The position numbers and the translations under genes were made by a program. The notes under the pieces were generated by a model. That model was not told where the DNA came from. It searched no databases and was given only the letters and a program-made list of their open reading frames with translations. From B4-G1 sp964393895 (lineage in GTDB: Bacteria; Chloroflexota; Anaerolineae; B4-G1), in contig CAYMWP010000060.1 in assembly GCA_964393895.1 (NCBI GenBank), positions 1-25,988 of the forward strand: a stretch of DNA of 25,988 nucleotides. The letters run 5' to 3'. Below, piece after piece: positions 1 through 7,705 of the stretch. Position 1 is the stretch's first letter. The number at the start of each line of letters is the position of its first letter.

Positions 1-34
1 CCGCGGTGCGGGCCGGCGCAAAGCGGAACGAATT

Positions 35-80
35 TATGCATCGCTGCACTAAGCTAGAATTGCCAAAACGGAAATTGCCG
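35..80. repeat. Partial family C-like element end
   Basis: Positions 64-80 (CAAAACGGAAATTGCCG) match the right inverted repeat of the complete element at 23464-23584 with two differences. The similarity continues leftward through the CTAAGCTAGAATTGC segment, about 35 bp in total. The rest of the element either lies before the window or is lost, so no target duplication can be checked. The sequence further left (1-34) is GC-rich and I recognise nothing in it. Confidence 0.55.
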
Positions 81-86
81 AGTCAC

Positions 87-136
87 CACAGAGACACAGA
101 GAAAACACAAATCTCGGTGTCCTCCGTGCCTCTGTG
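87..136. repeat. Imperfect inverted repeat of the CACAGAG type
   Basis: CACAGAGACACAGAG (87-101) and CTCCGTGCCTCTGTG (122-136) are 15-nt arms that pair at 13 of 15 positions around a 20-nt loop. Short repeats built from the motif CACAGAGRCACRGAG are scattered through many bacterial genomes as non-coding hairpins. No gene runs through it. Open frames crossing it have no ribosome binding site and follow the repeat periodicity. Confidence 0.6.
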
Positions 137-187
137 ATGAAAAAGCGATCACCTCGAATAGACATCTGCATACTCGTGGGTAATCAC

Positions 188-356
188 CAATGAATCGGGT
201 GTGTTTCAAATGAGTTGGGTAAGACCTCGGAGGTCTAATGAGATGTGTTTTCAGGCTCAAAAACTGCCCGAATCGGCGGTTTTGGGCGAGCACAAGCTCG
301 ACAGAGACCTCCGAGGTCTAGGGTCTCTACTGAAATGAAACACACCCCAATGAATC
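188..356. mobile_element. MITE family A, copy 1 (151 bp, with 9-bp TSD)
   Basis: The element proper is 197-347. It starts GGGTGTGTTTCA and ends TGAAACACACCC, a 12-bp perfect terminal inverted repeat. It is flanked by the identical 9-bp duplication CAATGAATC at 188-196 and 348-356. Two quasi-palindromic cores lie inside (222-236 and 305-319, 83 bp apart). The centre has a 9-bp stem (260-268 with 275-283) made of an A-run and a T-run, resembling a bidirectional terminator, and a second small hairpin at 287-300. It contains no transposase gene, so it is a non-autonomous element mobilised in trans. Copy 2 at 11526-11676 has the same length in inverse orientation. Confidence 0.9.
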
Positions 357-477
357 ACACCCGGCTGTTGTGGGCATTGGAGGTATGCTGACCGTTTCCC
401 CTATGGAGAAGGTAGACACTCAAAAGTGCCCTGCTTGCAGTGAGCAGGTCTGCCAAAGGTTTGATACGTCCAAACAT
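355..477 (-). pseudogene. Broken 5' end of a gene, possibly a CDP-alcohol phosphatidyltransferase
   Basis: An ATG at 477 on the minus strand is preceded by a strong Shine-Dalgarno (AAAGGAGG, about 5 nt away). The frame opens with MFGRIKPLADLLTASRALL, then runs into unlike residues and stops after 40 codons. The first 24 residues (basic start, then LADLLTASRALLSVYLL) resemble the first membrane helix of CDP-alcohol phosphatidyltransferases; this is my recollection of the family, not a search. A frameshift after LL and loss of everything downstream would explain the short frame. It lies downstream of an intact leftward promoter and tandem operator (559-633), which supports a formerly real gene. 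The MITE at 197-347 sits just beyond its stop codon. Another possibility is a genuine 40-residue peptide. Confidence 0.4.
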
Positions 478-558
478 GACGACCTCCTTTCTTGGCACTG
501 CGTCGCCAAAAAACGCCTTCGCCGGGTCACCTGTCATCCTGGAGCCGGTGCACGATTT

Positions 559-597
559 TAGGCGTTAGGTTTATAACCTAGACGTTAGAGTTATAAC
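559..597. promoter_or_regulatory. Tandem 19-bp operator-like repeat
   Basis: TAGGCGTTAGGTTTATAAC (559-577) and TAGACGTTAGAGTTATAAC (579-597) are two head-to-tail copies at a 20-bp period, identical at 16 of 19 positions. Each ends in a GTTATAAC or TTTATAAC palindrome-like tail. They begin about 8 bp downstream of the leftward -10 box at 605-610, where a repressor would block initiation. Two sites a near-integral two helical turns apart suggest cooperative binding of a dimeric regulator. The regulator is unknown and not encoded nearby. Confidence 0.5.
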
Positions 598-604
598 TAC
601 TCAC

Positions 605-633
605 AGTATACTACAAGTCATCCGCTTTGTCAA
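605..633 (-). promoter_or_regulatory. Leftward sigma-70 promoter
   Basis: Read on the minus strand: TTGACA (633-628), a 17-bp spacer, then TATACT (610-605). The -35 is perfect and the -10 matches five of six. The only candidate product is the truncated frame starting at 477, so this promoter appears orphaned. The segment 634-794 ahead of fabH holds no convincing rightward promoter. A weak -10-like TATATT at 769-774 is the best I see. Confidence 0.6.
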
Positions 634-794
634 GTGCTTGGGGGAGCGTCACACATTGGGGATGAGCTCCTGAAAAGCTGGTGAGGTTCAGAGCTATGAT
701 TATTCCTGTTCAAAACTGTGTCAAGGGTACTCGTAACTCTTGTCCCTTTTTGGTGTTCATGATTGTGATATATTACACCGAGGAGGGAAACCAA

Positions 795-1970
795 ATGAAA
801 CTATACGGACGCATCACCGGATGGGGCAAATCGGTGCCCGAACGCATCCTCACCAACCACGACCTGGAACAGATGGTGGACACTTCCGACGAGTGGATCG
901 TCACCCGCACCGGCATCCGCGAGCGGCGCATCGCCGGGCCGGAGGAGACTACGTCCTCGATGTCGGTCGAGGCCTGTCAGCGGGCATTGGAGCGGGCGGG
1001 TGTGGGGCCAGAAGAAGTTGATCTCATCATCGTCGCGACCTCGACGCCTGACTACTTTTGCCCGCCGGTCTCTAGCATGGTACAGGATCGGTTGGGCGCG
1101 ACCAGGGCGGGCGCTTTTACCCTCGTCGCTGGCTGCACCGGGTTCGTCTATGGCCTGGTGACCGCCAACCAGTTCATCGAATCCGGGCTTTACGAAAAGG
1201 TATTGGTTGTTGGGGTCGAGAAACTCTCGTCAGCCGTGGATTGGACGGATCGCAATACCTGCGTGATCTTTGGGGACGGCGGGGCAGCCGTTCTGATGGA
1301 AGCGAGCGATCGGCCCACGGGGATCTTGAGTTGCGAGCTGGGTTCTCAAGGCCAAGATTGGGACGCCCTCATCGCACCTGGCTATGGCACTGCCAATCCT
1401 TTCAGCGAGGAGACGTTGCGCAACCGCGACCATTACCTGCGGATGGACGGCCGGCGCGTATTCAAATTCGCTACCCGTAAGATGACCGACTCGGTCATCA
1501 ACGTCGTGCGGGATAGCGGATTGACTTGGGACGACGTTGACCTGATCATTCCCCACCAGGCCAACGCCCGCATCATTGACTTGGCAGTGCGGCGTCTGAA
1601 AATAGCCCCGGAGAAGGTGATGGTCAACGTTGACCGCTATGGCAACACCTCGGCGGCCTCGATTCCGCTGGCGCTGTGCGATGCGTTGGAGGAAGGCCGC
1701 ATAAAGTCCGGCGACCACGTAGTGATGGTCGGCTTTGGAGCGGGATTGACGTGGGCGGCGGCGGCGCTGCACTGGCAGCCGGAGCCGGCGGCGGAAGAGC
1801 CAATCGCTGTGGATGACTGGCCGCTGCTCTCGAACCTGTTCCAGCCGGTGACGCGGGTGCGGAACGTGGTATGGAGCACGCAGGTGAACGCCCGCGCCCG
1901 CTTGCAGGACATGGCATTGGCCGCCATGGTGCCGCTCAACCAGTGGCAGCGGCGCTTCAGGCGCGACTGA
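795..1970 (+). CDS. fabH: 3-oxoacyl-ACP synthase III (FabH) with C-terminal tail
   Basis: This enzyme condenses an acyl-CoA primer (usually acetyl-CoA) with malonyl-ACP, the first elongation step of type II fatty acid synthesis in the cytosol. The thiolase-fold catalytic triad is visible: Cys114 in AGCTGF, His254 in IPHQAN and Asn284 in YGNTSAAS, parallel to Cys112/His244/Asn274 of E. coli FabH. A GDGGAAVLM motif lies between. I chose ATG 795 because GAGGAGGG lies 7 nt upstream and the FabH fold starts at once (KLYGRITGWG). An upstream in-frame start at 681 would add 38 unrelated residues. The product is 391 residues against a usual 320-330. The core ends near residue 326 and the extra 65 residues form a basic, Trp- and Arg-containing tail. 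The gene appears monocistronic, with a terminator at 1999-2034. Specificity for branched or straight primers cannot be read from the sequence. Confidence 0.95.
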   Translation: MKLYGRITGWGKSVPERILTNHDLEQMVDTSDEWIVTRTGIRERRIAGPEETTSSMSVEACQRALERAGVGPEEVDLIIVATSTPDYFCPPVSSMVQDRLGATRAGAFTLVAGCTGFVYGLVTANQFIESGLYEKVLVVGVEKLSSAVDWTDRNTCVIFGDGGAAVLMEASDRPTGILSCELGSQGQDWDALIAPGYGTANPFSEETLRNRDHYLRMDGRRVFKFATRKMTDSVINVVRDSGLTWDDVDLIIPHQANARIIDLAVRRLKIAPEKVMVNVDRYGNTSAASIPLALCDALEEGRIKSGDHVVMVGFGAGLTWAAAALHWQPEPAAEEPIAVDDWPLLSNLFQPVTRVRNVVWSTQVNARARLQDMALAAMVPLNQWQRRFRRD

Positions 1971-1998
1971 TTGCTGCATTGTTATTTATCTCACACCG

Positions 1999-2034
1999 GC
2001 GCTGCCTGGGGACATTTCCCAGGCGGCGCTTTTT
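1999..2034 (+). terminator. Rho-independent terminator of fabH
   Basis: A 12-bp stem (1999-2010 with 2018-2029, one G-U pair) with a 7-nt loop is followed directly by five T residues (2030-2034). It begins 29 nt after the fabH stop codon. Confidence 0.85.
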
Positions 2035-2096
2035 GCATTGCGGCACTTTGAGCGGGCCGGGGTAATCCGAATTTTGGACTCGGTGAACGTGGATTC

Positions 2097-2124
2097 TTGC
2101 TGCTCAACGTGAATGTGTTATAAT
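2097..2124 (+). promoter_or_regulatory. Promoter of the P-type ATPase gene
   Basis: TTGCTG (2097-2102), a 16-bp spacer and a perfect TATAAT (2119-2124), with an upstream TG (2116-2117) giving an extended -10. It lies 37 bp before the ATG at 2162. The leader contains GAGGAGAAT just ahead of the start. Confidence 0.7.
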
Positions 2125-2161
2125 CAGACCCAACGGCGTCCAGAGTTGTAGCGAGGAGAAT

Positions 2162-4960
2162 ATGACATCAGAAATAGTTGCGTGGCACAATCGCACGGTA
2201 GAAGCAGCGGTCGAGGATCTGGGAACCAGCGCGACGCTTGGACTGCCGACAGCCGAAGCTGAAACCAGATTGTCTCAATACGGCCCCAACGAACTGGCCG
2301 AACGCCCTCGGCCTGGCTTCTGGCAGTTGCTACTGGGCCAGTTCAGGGACTTTGTCGTCATTATCCTCATCGTCTCGGCCATCATCTCTCTCCTGCTGGG
2401 GGAGGTGGTGGAGGCCAGCGCGATCATGGCTATTGTCATTCTCAACGCCGTCCTGGGTGTGGTTCAGGAGAGCAAGGCGGAGGAGGCGCTGGCGGCGCTC
2501 AAAAAGATGTCCGCGCCCGAAGCTCGCGTGCTGCGAGAAGGCCATCGCGTCACCGTCCCGGCCCGCGAGCTGGTCCCCGGCGACGTCGTCTTTCTGGAGG
2601 CCGGGAACTATGTCCCGGCTGACCTGCGCCTGGTCGAAAGCGCCAATCTCAAAGTTGACGAGGCGTCGCTCACGGGCGAGTCGGTGCCGGTGGAAAAACG
2701 CGCCCGCGTTGCGCTGGCGGAGGACGTGCCCTTGGGAGACCGGGTCAACACTGCTTTTATGGGCACCACGGTCACCTACGGACGAGGCGCGGGCGTCGTC
2801 GTGGCTACTGGGATGCAGACGCAGATCGGCCTCATCGCCGAGATGATCCAATCTTACAAAGATGAAGCCACCCCTCTCCAGCGCCGTTTGGACCAACTGG
2901 GCCGCTGGTTGGGCTGGGGCTCGCTGGCGATCTGCGGTATTGTCTTCATCGAGGCGCTGGTGCAGGACACCAATCTGTCCATCATCGTCAGCCAGGGAGT
3001 AGGTTCCTATCTGATGCAGGCTAAGGAGCAGATTGTCGAACTGTTCATCGTCGCGGTCAGCCTGGCGATCGCCGCCGTCCCAGAGGGGCTGCCAGCTGTC
3101 GTCACCATCTGCCTGGCGCTGGGGATGCGCGAGATGGTGCGGCGCAACGCTCTCATTCGCCGCTTGCCGGCGGTAGAGACCCTGGGCAGCGCCACCGTCA
3201 TCTGCTCTGACAAGACCGGCACCCTGACTCAGAACGAGATGATGGCCGTGCGGCTCTACGTGGCCGAGTGGCGGCTGGACGTGAGCGGCGAGGGGTATCA
3301 GCCCACGGGCGAGTTCGACAATTACGGCGATCCCGCCGATCCGCGCGACAATTCCGAGATCATGACCCTGTTGACCGCTGGACTGCTTTGCTCCGATGCC
3401 CTGCTGGAGCCGCTCGGTGAAGGGGCCGGCAGGCGGTATCGCATGGTGGGCGATCCAACGGAGGGCGCGTTGGTGGTGGCGGCGGCCAAGGCGGGCTTGT
3501 GGCGCGACGAGGTCGAGAAGCGGCAGCCCCGCGTGGCCGAAGTGCCCTTCGATAGCGAGCGCAAACGTATGAGCACCATCCATCGCGTGGACGGCGACTC
3601 CTCATACGTCGCTTACGTCAAGGGAGCGCCTGACGTCATGCTGTCTCTCTGTGATGCGATCCTGGAAGAGGGGGCAAACATGCCGCTCACGCCGGGGCGG
3701 CGCAATCACATCGAGAACGTCATCCGCGATTTGGGGCAGGATGGGTTACGAGTGCTGGCCGTGGCCCAGCGTTTCCTAGATCAGCTTCCTGACCAACCGG
3801 ACGCTGGCGAGATCGAGAAAGACCTGGTATTGCTTGGATTGGTGGCGATGACGGACCCGGCCCGGCCAGAAGTCGGGCCGGCGGTGGAGCGAGCGCGGCG
3901 GGCCGGTATCCGCACCATGATGATTACCGGTGACTATCCCGATACTGCCCGTGCCGTCGCCCAGCAAGTTGGCCTGTGGCGGCCCGGCGGCGAGGTGCTC
4001 ACCGGCGCGGAGTTGAACGACATCTCCGATGAGCAGTTGGCCGGGCGCATCGAAGACGTGGACGTTTTTGCCCGCGTATCTCCGCAGCACAAAGTGCGCA
4101 TCGTCGAGGCGCTCAAGGCGCGGGACCACGTGGTCGCCATGACGGGCGACGGCGTCAACGACGCCCCGGCCCTCAAGCGGGCCTCCATCGGCGTGGCGAT
4201 GGGCATCACCGGCACCGACGTCTCCAAAGAGACGGCCGACATGGTGCTGACCGACGACAACTATGCGTCCATCGTCTCGGCCGTAGAGCAAGGGCGCGTC
4301 ATTTATTCCAACATCCGCAAGTTTGTGTATTATTTGCTATCCTGCAACATGGCCGAGATCATGATCATTTTCTTGGCTACCCTGGCCGGTTCACCATCGC
4401 CGCTGACTGCCATCCAGTTGCTGTGGCTTAACCTGCTCACCGATGGAGCGCCCGCGCTGGCGTTGGGTTTGGAAAAAGGCGACCCGGACATTATGGAGCA
4501 GCCGCCGCGTCCTGTGAACGAGCCGATCATCAACCGCTTGATGGTCATCGGTATGATCGTCCAGACGGTCGCCATCACGGCGGTTGTGCTGGCAGCCTAC
4601 TACATTGGTTTGAGTTGGAATCCTTCCAATCTAGCGCTGGGCCGGACGATGGCCTTTGTCACGCTTTCGGCCTCCGAGTTGGTGCGCTCTTACACCGCTC
4701 GTTCGGAGCGCGTCTCACTGCTGCGCCTGGGCGTCTTTAGCAACAAGTATATGCAATACGCCGTGTTGCTTTCCCTCGTTCTCCTGTTCAGTGTAATTTA
4801 CGTTCCTTTCCTCCAGTCAGTCTTTGATACGGTGCCGCTGGGAACGCGGGAGTGGGCCGTCGCTTTTCCGCTGCTGCTGGTGCCCGGTATCGCTGCCGAG
4901 ATCACCAAAGCCATTGTGCGGCTATACGCCCGGCAGCGCGCCGCCATGGCTGCGGCTTAA
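2162..4960 (+). CDS. P-type cation ATPase, Ca2+-transporting (SERCA/PMCA type)
   Basis: This is a membrane pump coupling ATP hydrolysis to cation transport, most likely Ca2+ export. It has 932 residues, a normal length for P2A ATPases. Domain order: N-terminal cation-ATPase domain (about 8-75), M1-M2, actuator domain with TGES (about 175), M4 with the PEGLP motif, the phosphorylation site DKTGTLT (Asp350), the nucleotide-binding domain, the MTGDGVNDAP hinge motif, then C-terminal helices. Residues that coordinate Ca2+ in SERCA appear kept: Glu in M4 (PEGLP), Asn and Glu in M5 (SCNMAE), Asn/Thr/Asp in M6 (LNLLTDG) and a Glu in M8 (SASELVRS). This favours Ca2+ with both sites over Na+/K+ or Mn2+, by homology only. 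It has its own promoter (2097-2124), Shine-Dalgarno and terminator (4987-5022), so it stands as a single transcription unit. Confidence 0.93.
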   Translation: MTSEIVAWHNRTVEAAVEDLGTSATLGLPTAEAETRLSQYGPNELAERPRPGFWQLLLGQFRDFVVIILIVSAIISLLLGEVVEASAIMAIVILNAVLGVVQESKAEEALAALKKMSAPEARVLREGHRVTVPARELVPGDVVFLEAGNYVPADLRLVESANLKVDEASLTGESVPVEKRARVALAEDVPLGDRVNTAFMGTTVTYGRGAGVVVATGMQTQIGLIAEMIQSYKDEATPLQRRLDQLGRWLGWGSLAICGIVFIEALVQDTNLSIIVSQGVGSYLMQAKEQIVELFIVAVSLAIAAVPEGLPAVVTICLALGMREMVRRNALIRRLPAVETLGSATVICSDKTGTLTQNEMMAVRLYVAEWRLDVSGEGYQPTGEFDNYGDPADPRDNSEIMTLLTAGLLCSDALLEPLGEGAGRRYRMVGDPTEGALVVAAAKAGLWRDEVEKRQPRVAEVPFDSERKRMSTIHRVDGDSSYVAYVKGAPDVMLSLCDAILEEGANMPLTPGRRNHIENVIRDLGQDGLRVLAVAQRFLDQLPDQPDAGEIEKDLVLLGLVAMTDPARPEVGPAVERARRAGIRTMMITGDYPDTARAVAQQVGLWRPGGEVLTGAELNDISDEQLAGRIEDVDVFARVSPQHKVRIVEALKARDHVVAMTGDGVNDAPALKRASIGVAMGITGTDVSKETADMVLTDDNYASIVSAVEQGRVIYSNIRKFVYYLLSCNMAEIMIIFLATLAGSPSPLTAIQLLWLNLLTDGAPALALGLEKGDPDIMEQPPRPVNEPIINRLMVIGMIVQTVAITAVVLAAYYIGLSWNPSNLALGRTMAFVTLSASELVRSYTARSERVSLLRLGVFSNKYMQYAVLLSLVLLFSVIYVPFLQSVFDTVPLGTREWAVAFPLLLVPGIAAEITKAIVRLYARQRAAMAAA

Positions 4961-4986
4961 CGCCTGCTGGCAGGCCAGTCCGGTCA

Positions 4987-5022
4987 GGCCTCCGAGGTTC
5001 ACGAAACCTCGGAGGCCTTTTT
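4987..5022 (+). terminator. Terminator of the ATPase gene, built on the repeat core
   Basis: A perfect 13-bp stem (4987-4999 with 5005-5017) with a 5-nt loop is followed by TTTTT (5018-5022). Each arm carries CCTCCGAGG or CCTCGGAGG, the same heart as the 15-bp cores inside MITE families A and B. It lies 26 nt after the stop codon. Confidence 0.88.
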
Positions 5023-5029
5023 GTGCGAG

Positions 5030-5058
5030 TTGCAATTCTCTCGGGTATCCTGTAAAAT
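5030..5058 (+). promoter_or_regulatory. Probable promoter of the rpiR-kinase operon
   Basis: TTGCAA (5030-5035), 17-bp spacer, TAAAAT (5053-5058). It is the best promoter between the ATPase terminator and the rpiR-type gene. The family B MITE at 5088-5228 separates it from the ribosome binding site at 5250-5256, so the mRNA leader would carry the whole element. Confidence 0.45.
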
Positions 5059-5079
5059 AATACGCAAGCCAAATTCGTA

Positions 5080-5236
5080 GAATTAGGGTAACTACTCAGG
5101 CGCTAGACCTCCGAGGTCTTGGACAGCCTTTCACCCACCGTTGCTGCCGAAAATGGTTGGTGTTTCACACTTGAAACAGCTCAATCAAGACCTCAGAGGT
5201 CTGAATTGGTGTTAGGCTGAGTAGTTACGAATCAGG
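5080..5236. mobile_element. MITE family B, copy 1 (141 bp, 8-bp TSD)
   Basis: The element proper is 5088-5228. Ends GTAACTACTCAG and CTGAGTAGTTAC form a perfect 12-bp inverted repeat. Flanks GAATTAGG (5080-5087) and GAATCAGG (5229-5236) match at seven of eight positions, an older target duplication. Two cores lie inside (5105-5119, AGACCTCCGAGGTCT; 5188-5202, AGACCTCAGAGGTCT) at 83-bp spacing. There is no coding capacity. It sits in the 5' leader of the rpiR-type gene. Copy 2 is at 18185-18323. Confidence 0.88.
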
Positions 5237-5263
5237 CAACCTGGTGCGTAAGGAGGTGTTGGG

Positions 5264-6142
5264 ATGTTCAGAGAGAGGATACAGGCTAATTACGAGGATA
5301 TGACCCCCAGTTTTCGCAAGCTAGCCGATTTCATCTTGCAGCGGCCGCTGGATATCGCCTTTATGACTGCCACGGAGGTGGCCTGCATGATGGGGGTGGA
5401 TGCGGCCACCGTCGTTCGCTTTGCCCAGCATCTCGGTTACTCCGGGTTCAGAGAGCTGGTCAAAGAGATACAGGGGATCGTCAAGGCGGAGCTGACAGCA
5501 TCATATACCGTTGACCTGGATGTCCCCGACGATGTGGATCTCTTTTGTAGCCTCCTGGAGAACGAGCGGCATATCCTGTCGCTGGCGCAGGCCCGTTTGA
5601 CGGAGCAGGCCAACGACGTGCTCCCTACACTCTTGGACGCTCATCACATCTGGGTTTTGGGCCAGGGAACCTGCGCCCATCTGGCTGCTCTTTGCGCTTT
5701 TTCCCTGCAAGAGATTGGCTTGCCCGCTACGTCCATCCCGCCTGACCCCTTGACCGCAGCGACGAGCCTCAACGGGATCGGCGCCAAAGACGTGGTGGTG
5801 GTATTCTCGCTCACCGGGATGGACCTGGAAGTGGCCGATGCTATCCGCTTTGCGCGCCAGCGCGGGGCCAAGACGCTGGCCTTTAGCGCCTCTCCGGTCG
5901 CGGCGGCGGCTCTGGCGGCCGAGACGGCCATTATCTGTCCTGGATCCACGCAGGTACACGTGCCCTCTTTCACCGGACTGGCTGCAATGATCGTCGTGCT
6001 CGTCGCTGCGTTTGCGGCTCGCTATCCCGAAAAAGCGGCCAAGATGAAGGCCAGCATGCAGCAGGGATACCGCGAATTGCTGGAACTTCAGGCCCACAGC
6101 TCTGCGGAGGTGAACGTCGAGGAATTGTGGCGCGAGTTCTGA
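5264..6142 (+). CDS. MurR/RpiR-family transcriptional regulator (HTH plus SIS domain)
   Basis: A DNA-binding regulator that typically senses a sugar phosphate through its SIS domain. The 292-residue product has an N-terminal HTH_6 domain (about residues 1-77; ATEVACMMGVDAATVVRFAQHLGYSGF is abbreviated here as the ATEVACMMGV to LGYSGF recognition region at 38-63) and a SIS domain (about 125-255; core HIWVLGQGTCAHLA). Length and layout are normal for the family. ATG 5264 is preceded by AAGGAGG at a 7-nt spacing. The kinase gene begins 3 nt after its stop codon, so the pair is an operon and the regulator probably controls use of the sugar that the kinase phosphorylates. A family B MITE lies 36 bp upstream of the start codon and may influence leader structure. 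Confidence 0.9.
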   Translation: MFRERIQANYEDMTPSFRKLADFILQRPLDIAFMTATEVACMMGVDAATVVRFAQHLGYSGFRELVKEIQGIVKAELTASYTVDLDVPDDVDLFCSLLENERHILSLAQARLTEQANDVLPTLLDAHHIWVLGQGTCAHLAALCAFSLQEIGLPATSIPPDPLTAATSLNGIGAKDVVVVFSLTGMDLEVADAIRFARQRGAKTLAFSASPVAAAALAAETAIICPGSTQVHVPSFTGLAAMIVVLVAAFAARYPEKAAKMKASMQQGYRELLELQAHSSAEVNVEELWREF

Positions 6143-6145
6143 GTA

Positions 6146-7705
6146 ATGTCCCGGGATCACGTTCTCGCCATTGACTGCGGCACACAGTCGGTGCGCGCGC
6201 TCATCTTTGACCTGCGTGGGAACCTGGTCTGTAAGGCGCGTGTGCCCATCGAGCCATACTTTTCTGAAAGGCCCGGTTGGGCCGAGCAGCACCCCACCTA
6301 TTTCTGGGAGAACCTGTGCGCCGCCTGTCAGCAACTCTGGCAGGCGGCTCCCGTTACCAGGGAGGCGATAGCGGGCGTGGCCCTCACCACGCAGCGGGCG
6401 ACGGTGGTCAACGTGGACGAACAGGGCCAACCGCTCCGCCCGGCCATCATCTGGCTGGATCAGCGCCGCACCGAAGGGTTGGAGCCGGTGGGCGGGCTGT
6501 GGGGCTTGGCCTTCCGCTTGAGCGGGATGACCGAGACGGCCGCCTACCTCCAGGCGGAGGCCGAGGCCAATTGGATCCGCACCTCCCAGCCCGAAATCTG
6601 GGCCCGCACCCACAAATACCTGTTCCTCTCCGGCTACCTGACCTACAGGCTGGTGGGCCGCCTGGCGGATAGCGTCGGTTGCCAGGTGGGGTACATGCCC
6701 TTTGACTACAAACGGCTGACCTGGGCAAAAAAGTCGGATTGGAAGTGGCAGGCGCTGCCGATGGACGAGCGGCTGCTACCCGACCTGGTCCCCCCAGCCG
6801 GGGTGCTGGGCGAAATCACGCCCCAGGCGGCGGAGGAGACCGGCATCCCGGCGGGGCTGCCCCTCGTGGCCGCCGCCGCTGACAAGGCATGCGAGGTGGT
6901 CGGGGCCGGCTGTGTGGAGCCGCACGTTGCCTGTCTCTCCTACGGCACCACCGCCACCGTCAACACCACCAGCCGCCGCTACGTCGAGGTCATTCCCCTC
7001 ATCCCGCCCTATCCCAGCGCCGTTCCCGGGGCCTACAACCTGGAGATCGGAATCTACCGGGGCTATTGGATGGTCAGTTGGTTTCGCCACGAGTTTGGCC
7101 TGCGGGAGGAGCGTCTGGCCCGCGAGCGGGGCTGCGCGCCGGAGGAGCTGTTCGACGAATTGGTGGAGGCGACGCCGCCCGGTTCGATGGGGCTGATGCT
7201 CCAACCCTACTGGTCGCCGGGGCTAAAGTCTCCCGGACCGGAGGCCAAGGGCGCCATCGTTGGCTTTGGCGGCGTACACACCCGCGCCCACGTCTATCGC
7301 GCCATCCTGGAGGGGCTGGCCTACGCGCTGCGGGAGGGGTTGGAGCGCACCCAGAGGCGATTGCGCGCCCGCACAACCGAGGTGCGCGTCTCTGGCGGCG
7401 GGTCGCAGTCGGACGCGGCGATGCAGATCACGGCCGACATCTTTAACCTGCCCGCCAGCCGTCCCCATGTCTACGAGACCTCTGGGCTGGGGGCGGCGAT
7501 GGACGCGGCGGTGGGATTGGGGTTGTACCCGGATTTCAAGACGGCGGTGGCAGAGATGACGCGCGTGCGTGATACATTCGAGCCGCGCCCCGCCGTGCGC
7601 GACGTTTACGAGGGATTGTACCGGCGGGTCTACAAACAGATGTACCGGCGGCTGCGCCCGCTCTACGACGAGATTCGGAGCGTCACCGGGTATCCGCCAA
7701 AGTAA
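6146..7705 (+). CDS. FGGY-family carbohydrate kinase
   Basis: An ATP-dependent sugar kinase of the FGGY (xylulokinase/glycerokinase) family, 519 residues, a normal length. The N-terminal domain opens with the phosphate-binding strand DHVLAIDCGTQSVRALIFD. The middle has the substrate region YLFLSGYLTYRL. The C-terminal domain starts around the conserved Asp in AAADKACEVVGAG and includes SYGTTATVNTT and VSGGGSQSDAAMQ. The substrate is not determined by these motifs. The sequence seems closest to the uncharacterised YgcE-like subgroup, from memory. The start ATG lies 3 nt after the regulator stop codon and has no good Shine-Dalgarno, so translation is probably coupled. The stop codon TAA (7703-7705) lies inside the 9-bp target duplication of the MITE at 7708-7775, so insertion left the C-terminus intact. 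Confidence 0.92.
   Translation: MSRDHVLAIDCGTQSVRALIFDLRGNLVCKARVPIEPYFSERPGWAEQHPTYFWENLCAACQQLWQAAPVTREAIAGVALTTQRATVVNVDEQGQPLRPAIIWLDQRRTEGLEPVGGLWGLAFRLSGMTETAAYLQAEAEANWIRTSQPEIWARTHKYLFLSGYLTYRLVGRLADSVGCQVGYMPFDYKRLTWAKKSDWKWQALPMDERLLPDLVPPAGVLGEITPQAAEETGIPAGLPLVAAAADKACEVVGAGCVEPHVACLSYGTTATVNTTSRRYVEVIPLIPPYPSAVPGAYNLEIGIYRGYWMVSWFRHEFGLREERLARERGCAPEELFDELVEATPPGSMGLMLQPYWSPGLKSPGPEAKGAIVGFGGVHTRAHVYRAILEGLAYALREGLERTQRRLRARTTEVRVSGGGSQSDAAMQITADIFNLPASRPHVYETSGLGAAMDAAVGLGLYPDFKTAVAEMTRVRDTFEPRPAVRDVYEGLYRRVYKQMYRRLRPLYDEIRSVTGYPPK

Noticed and set aside
477..540. Riboswitch in the leader of the broken minus-strand gene
   Set aside because: The leader is GC-rich with small stems, but I could not match it to the conserved core of any riboswitch class I know.
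681..794. 38-residue N-terminal extension of FabH from the upstream in-frame ATG
   Set aside because: The extension has no family similarity, and a strong GAGGAGGG lies just before the internal ATG at 795 where the FabH fold begins.
1230..1979. A 249-codon minus-strand frame opposite fabH
   Set aside because: An antisense shadow. The FabH catalytic triad and normal start are on the plus strand.
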